Assembly: GCF_901538265.1 (NCBI RefSeq)
Contig: NZ_LR593886.1
Span: 5,787,738-5,851,737, forward strand
Source of the DNA: Gemmata massiliana
Lineage (GTDB): Bacteria; Planctomycetota; Planctomycetia; Gemmatales; Gemmataceae
Direction of reading: 5' to 3'
Length of the DNA: 64,000 bases
Shown: one piece after another, positions 61,897 through 64,000 of the stretch
Numbering within the stretch: position 1 is the stretch's first letter
Layout of the letters: each line of letters opens with the position of its first letter
Position numbers and translations under genes: made by a program
Notes under the pieces: generated by a model
Told to the model about the DNA's origin: nothing
The model's database searches: none
What the model saw: the letters and a program-made list of their open reading frames with translations, nothing else

Positions 61897-63816
61897 CTAA
61901 TGGTCCTGTAACCCGAGCGCGATACCGGCCTTACCGAACGGAATCCCGACCGCCGGCCACGTGTTCACGGTCTTGAGTTCGGCCGCGCGGTCGCCAGACA
62001 ACCGCGTGTTCTGGCGCGCCACCCACAACAGACCCCACGCATGTCCGGCGCGAACGTCTTTTGGCTTGTCGGCCGGAGGAAGTTCCAACCCACTTTCGTC
62101 GGCCTTGTCCTTCGATCCGGCCCCGGAGCGGGCCTGAACGATCGCCCCTCGTGCCCACGCTTTCATCCCGTCGTCCACGACGAGGTTGGCCAGTTCCTTC
62201 GCCAGATCGGGCTTGTTCTTCTCGGCCGCGATTTGGACGAGTCGGAGTACGGAGAACGCCGAAATCTCCTTGCGCCCTTTGTTCGCGGACAAAATCGCTT
62301 GAGCCGCGTCGAGCGCCGGTCCCGGGTCCGCGGACCAGTCCGCGCACAACGCGAGCGCCCGAATCTGCCCCTCGGGAGGCCCCCGCCGCTGTGCCAACTG
62401 GACCGCAACGTCGGATTGGTTCTCCACCAGTGCCTTACCCACATACGCGAACCGGCTGGATTCCAGCATCGATTCACCCGTAGGCGGCAAAATGATTCGC
62501 GGCGCCTTCTCGGGATCAACCGCGTAGAAGAGCGTTTGGGCCGAAGCCGGGGTCGGGACACTCTTCATCAGTTCCGGCCCGCGCCCCTTCAGGTCACCCA
62601 TCACCCGGCGCGGCAAATCGCTCCCCTTATCGGTGCGCAAGACCTCCAGCGCGATGAATGCCTTCGCCTCGTCCTGCTCTTTCTCGTTGAAGAGCGCGAG
62701 TGGGATCATTTCGACGGCGAGAAGCCCCTGCCCCTGTTTGGTGAGTTCGCGCGCGAGCCGGCGGGCGAGGTGGTTCTTGAACTCGAACTCGGCCGCTCGC
62801 AGTAATTCGAGCGACTGGCGCAGCTCGTCGAGTACCGTGTAGAGGCGCTCGTTGGGGCGGGTCTTCAGGTCGGTGCCCGGCGTCCAGCGAATGCGCACCT
62901 GATCGCGCGCTTGTTGTTCGCTACCACCCAAGATGAGAATCGAAGCCGCCAGTTCACCACCCACGGCATTCCGAGAAAGGCTCGGTGGCGCTTTGCGGAT
63001 CGCGTCGCGTGCCTTCGCGAATTGTTCCAGCGCCTCCTTGATTTTCGGTTCCTTGTGCCGCGCCGCGTGCTCGCCGCCGGCGATGTACAGGAGCGCGGAA
63101 CACAACTGGGCTTCGGGCGGCGCATCGTTCGCCGGTAGCGCGCCAGTGGACTTGGCGAACTCCTCCTGCGCTTCCACCATCAACCGGTCTTCGCCGCGCT
63201 CGACGCGCCCCACATAACACGAACGAACCCCGAGCGTCGTACCGAGCAGAGCGCCCACGATCACAAGGGCGAACGTCACTTTCTGCTTCAGCGGGCGCGG
63301 TTCGTACTCGACCTCGATGACCTTTTCCTGGATCGTCTTGGTAGATAACTGCTGGAGATCCGCCATGTCCTGCACGCCCTCGAGCTTCTGGGCGCGTTCT
63401 TTCGCCATGCTCGGGAGTTTGCTCCGCTCCACGCGCCAATCCAAAGGCGCATCGTTCTTCGCTTCGGGAATTTTGACCCGCTGGCGGCACTCCGGATTCG
63501 GGCAGAGGGTGTTCTTGCCGGCCCGCGCCAGCGGCTCGGTCCACTTGTGGTTACAGTGCTGGCACTCGATGGGGATGAGTTGCGCGGCCGCGTCTTTTTC
63601 GACTTGAGCTTGTTCGTCGGCCAGCGCCGCGAGTGCCTTGGCCTCGGCCTCGGCTATTTCCTCGGCCGTCAGGCGCGGCACCCCACCCGCGACGACAACC
63701 GGCTGCGGGATCGTGAGCTTGGCGCGACAGGTCTTGCAGGTCGCCGACTTCCCGGCGAACTCGTCCTTGAGCCGGTATGCGTGCTGACAGTGCGGGCAGT
63801 TGAACTCAATCGCCAT
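61897..63816 (-). CDS. Zinc-ribbon protein with membrane helix and repeat region
   Basis: A 639-residue protein. An MJ0042-type zinc ribbon (NCPHCQHAY, then CKTCRAK) opens it, and a second ribbon follows after about 65 residues (ECQHCNHKW, CPNPECRQR). A single membrane helix is at about 205-225. The remaining 410 residues are helical and Ala-rich, resembling TPR-like repeats, and are probably extracytoplasmic. The ATG at 63816 gives the ribbon at residue 5. The permease gene starts one base later, so the two are co-translated; it may recruit or regulate the permease. Function unknown. Confidence 0.8.
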   Translation of the reverse strand: MAIEFNCPHCQHAYRLKDEFAGKSATCKTCRAKLTIPQPVVVAGGVPRLTAEEIAEAEAKALAALADEQAQVEKDAAAQLIPIECQHCNHKWTEPLARAGKNTLCPNPECRQRVKIPEAKNDAPLDWRVERSKLPSMAKERAQKLEGVQDMADLQQLSTKTIQEKVIEVEYEPRPLKQKVTFALVIVGALLGTTLGVRSCYVGRVERGEDRLMVEAQEEFAKSTGALPANDAPPEAQLCSALLYIAGGEHAARHKEPKIKEALEQFAKARDAIRKAPPSLSRNAVGGELAASILILGGSEQQARDQVRIRWTPGTDLKTRPNERLYTVLDELRQSLELLRAAEFEFKNHLARRLARELTKQGQGLLAVEMIPLALFNEKEQDEAKAFIALEVLRTDKGSDLPRRVMGDLKGRGPELMKSVPTPASAQTLFYAVDPEKAPRIILPPTGESMLESSRFAYVGKALVENQSDVAVQLAQRRGPPEGQIRALALCADWSADPGPALDAAQAILSANKGRKEISAFSVLRLVQIAAEKNKPDLAKELANLVVDDGMKAWARGAIVQARSGAGSKDKADESGLELPPADKPKDVRAGHAWGLLWVARQNTRLSGDRAAELKTVNTWPAVGIPFGKAGIALGLQDH

Positions 63817-64000
63817 GTTCGGTGGTCCCGCTGCGTGAATCAGAGAACGGGAGACTTGTAGACCCATTATCCGGTGAATCGGGAACAGAGGCAATCGCGC
63901 ATTAGCGAAGTGGTTCGACTCGCGCCGCTATCACTTCTCGTTGCAACACCAGACGTTGCGACCGCCCCCAAGAACGGTTCTTCGACACGTTTCCGGCCCC
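63817..64000. other. Window end; no gene seen
   Basis: The last 184 bp hold the upstream region of the zinc-ribbon gene. No promoter, repeat or RNA gene was recognised with confidence. Confidence 0.35.

Noticed and set aside
1-64000. CRISPR arrays, tRNA and rRNA genes, prophage
   Set aside because: No regular direct-repeat array with spacers was noticed. I saw no cloverleaf-like segment or rRNA-like conserved stretch, and no phage structural genes.

Overview
The window reads as chromosomal DNA from a planctomycete, most likely of the Gemmata group (Gemmataceae). It is GC-rich with strongly GC-ending codons. It carries several families that are typical of, or largely confined to, that phylum: a PSCyt1/PSD1 protein (DUF1549/DUF1553) paired with a DUF1501 protein, a TIGR02996 leucine-rich-repeat protein, a TIGR03009-like lipoprotein, DUF1080 domains, MJ0042-type zinc-ribbon membrane proteins, and a WD40 protein fused to an anti-sigma/FecR-like region. 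I see no rRNA, tRNA, CRISPR array, complete insertion sequence or prophage. The assignment rests on family content only.

Layout. 0-5 kb: coiled-coil membrane protein, Sfp-type phosphopantetheinyl transferase, DUF1573 protein, Rex redox repressor. 5-12 kb: CheW plus a chemoreceptor, then a sigma-54 two-component pair on the minus strand. 11.6-19 kb: LRR protein, zinc-ribbon protein, pyrH, frr, a calcium-type P-ATPase and a 2Fe-2S ferredoxin. 19-26.3 kb: YncE/phosphoesterase protein, CobW-family GTPase, and a probable sugar-oxidation group (Gfo/Idh/MocA oxidoreductase, uronate-dehydrogenase-like epimerase, amidohydrolase). 26.6-31.8 kb: PDZ protein, PSD1 and DUF1501 genes, and an AT-rich orphan gene. 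31.8-34.3 kb: ECF sigma factor with its FecR/WD40 partner. 34.6-38.2 kb: glycosyltransferase 2, polytopic membrane protein, HDOD protein. 38.2-39.6 kb: MarR, SugE/Gdx exporter and DoxX with a clear operator-like repeat. 39.7-45.7 kb: acyl-CoA synthetase, SMP-30/DUF1080 fusion, a toxin-antitoxin pair and a D-Ala-D-Ala ligase-like ATP-grasp protein. 46-53.2 kb: KamA-family radical SAM enzyme, arylamine N-acetyltransferase, histone-deacetylase-like hydrolase, PHP-domain protein, carbonic-anhydrase-like protein, LolA-like lipoprotein. 54-60.2 kb: a co-directional run of Ser/Thr kinase, Gly/Pro-rich protein with a C10 tract, a four-domain glycosyltransferase/methyltransferase and an Ntn-type hydrolase. 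60.2-63.8 kb: ABC-2 permease and zinc-ribbon/repeat protein.

Working together. The clearest units are CheW-receptor, kinase-regulator (23-bp overlap), sigma/anti-sigma (ATGA overlap), antitoxin/toxin (14-bp overlap), MarR with SugE and DoxX, and the 54-60 kb run. The last is the best candidate here for an undescribed system, because its second and third members have unusual architectures. Several convergent gene pairs are separated by hairpins or by a dispersed palindromic repeat that recurs in at least three, possibly four, gaps. Recurrent promoters of the form TTGNNN, 16-17 nt, TAGAAT precede three genes.
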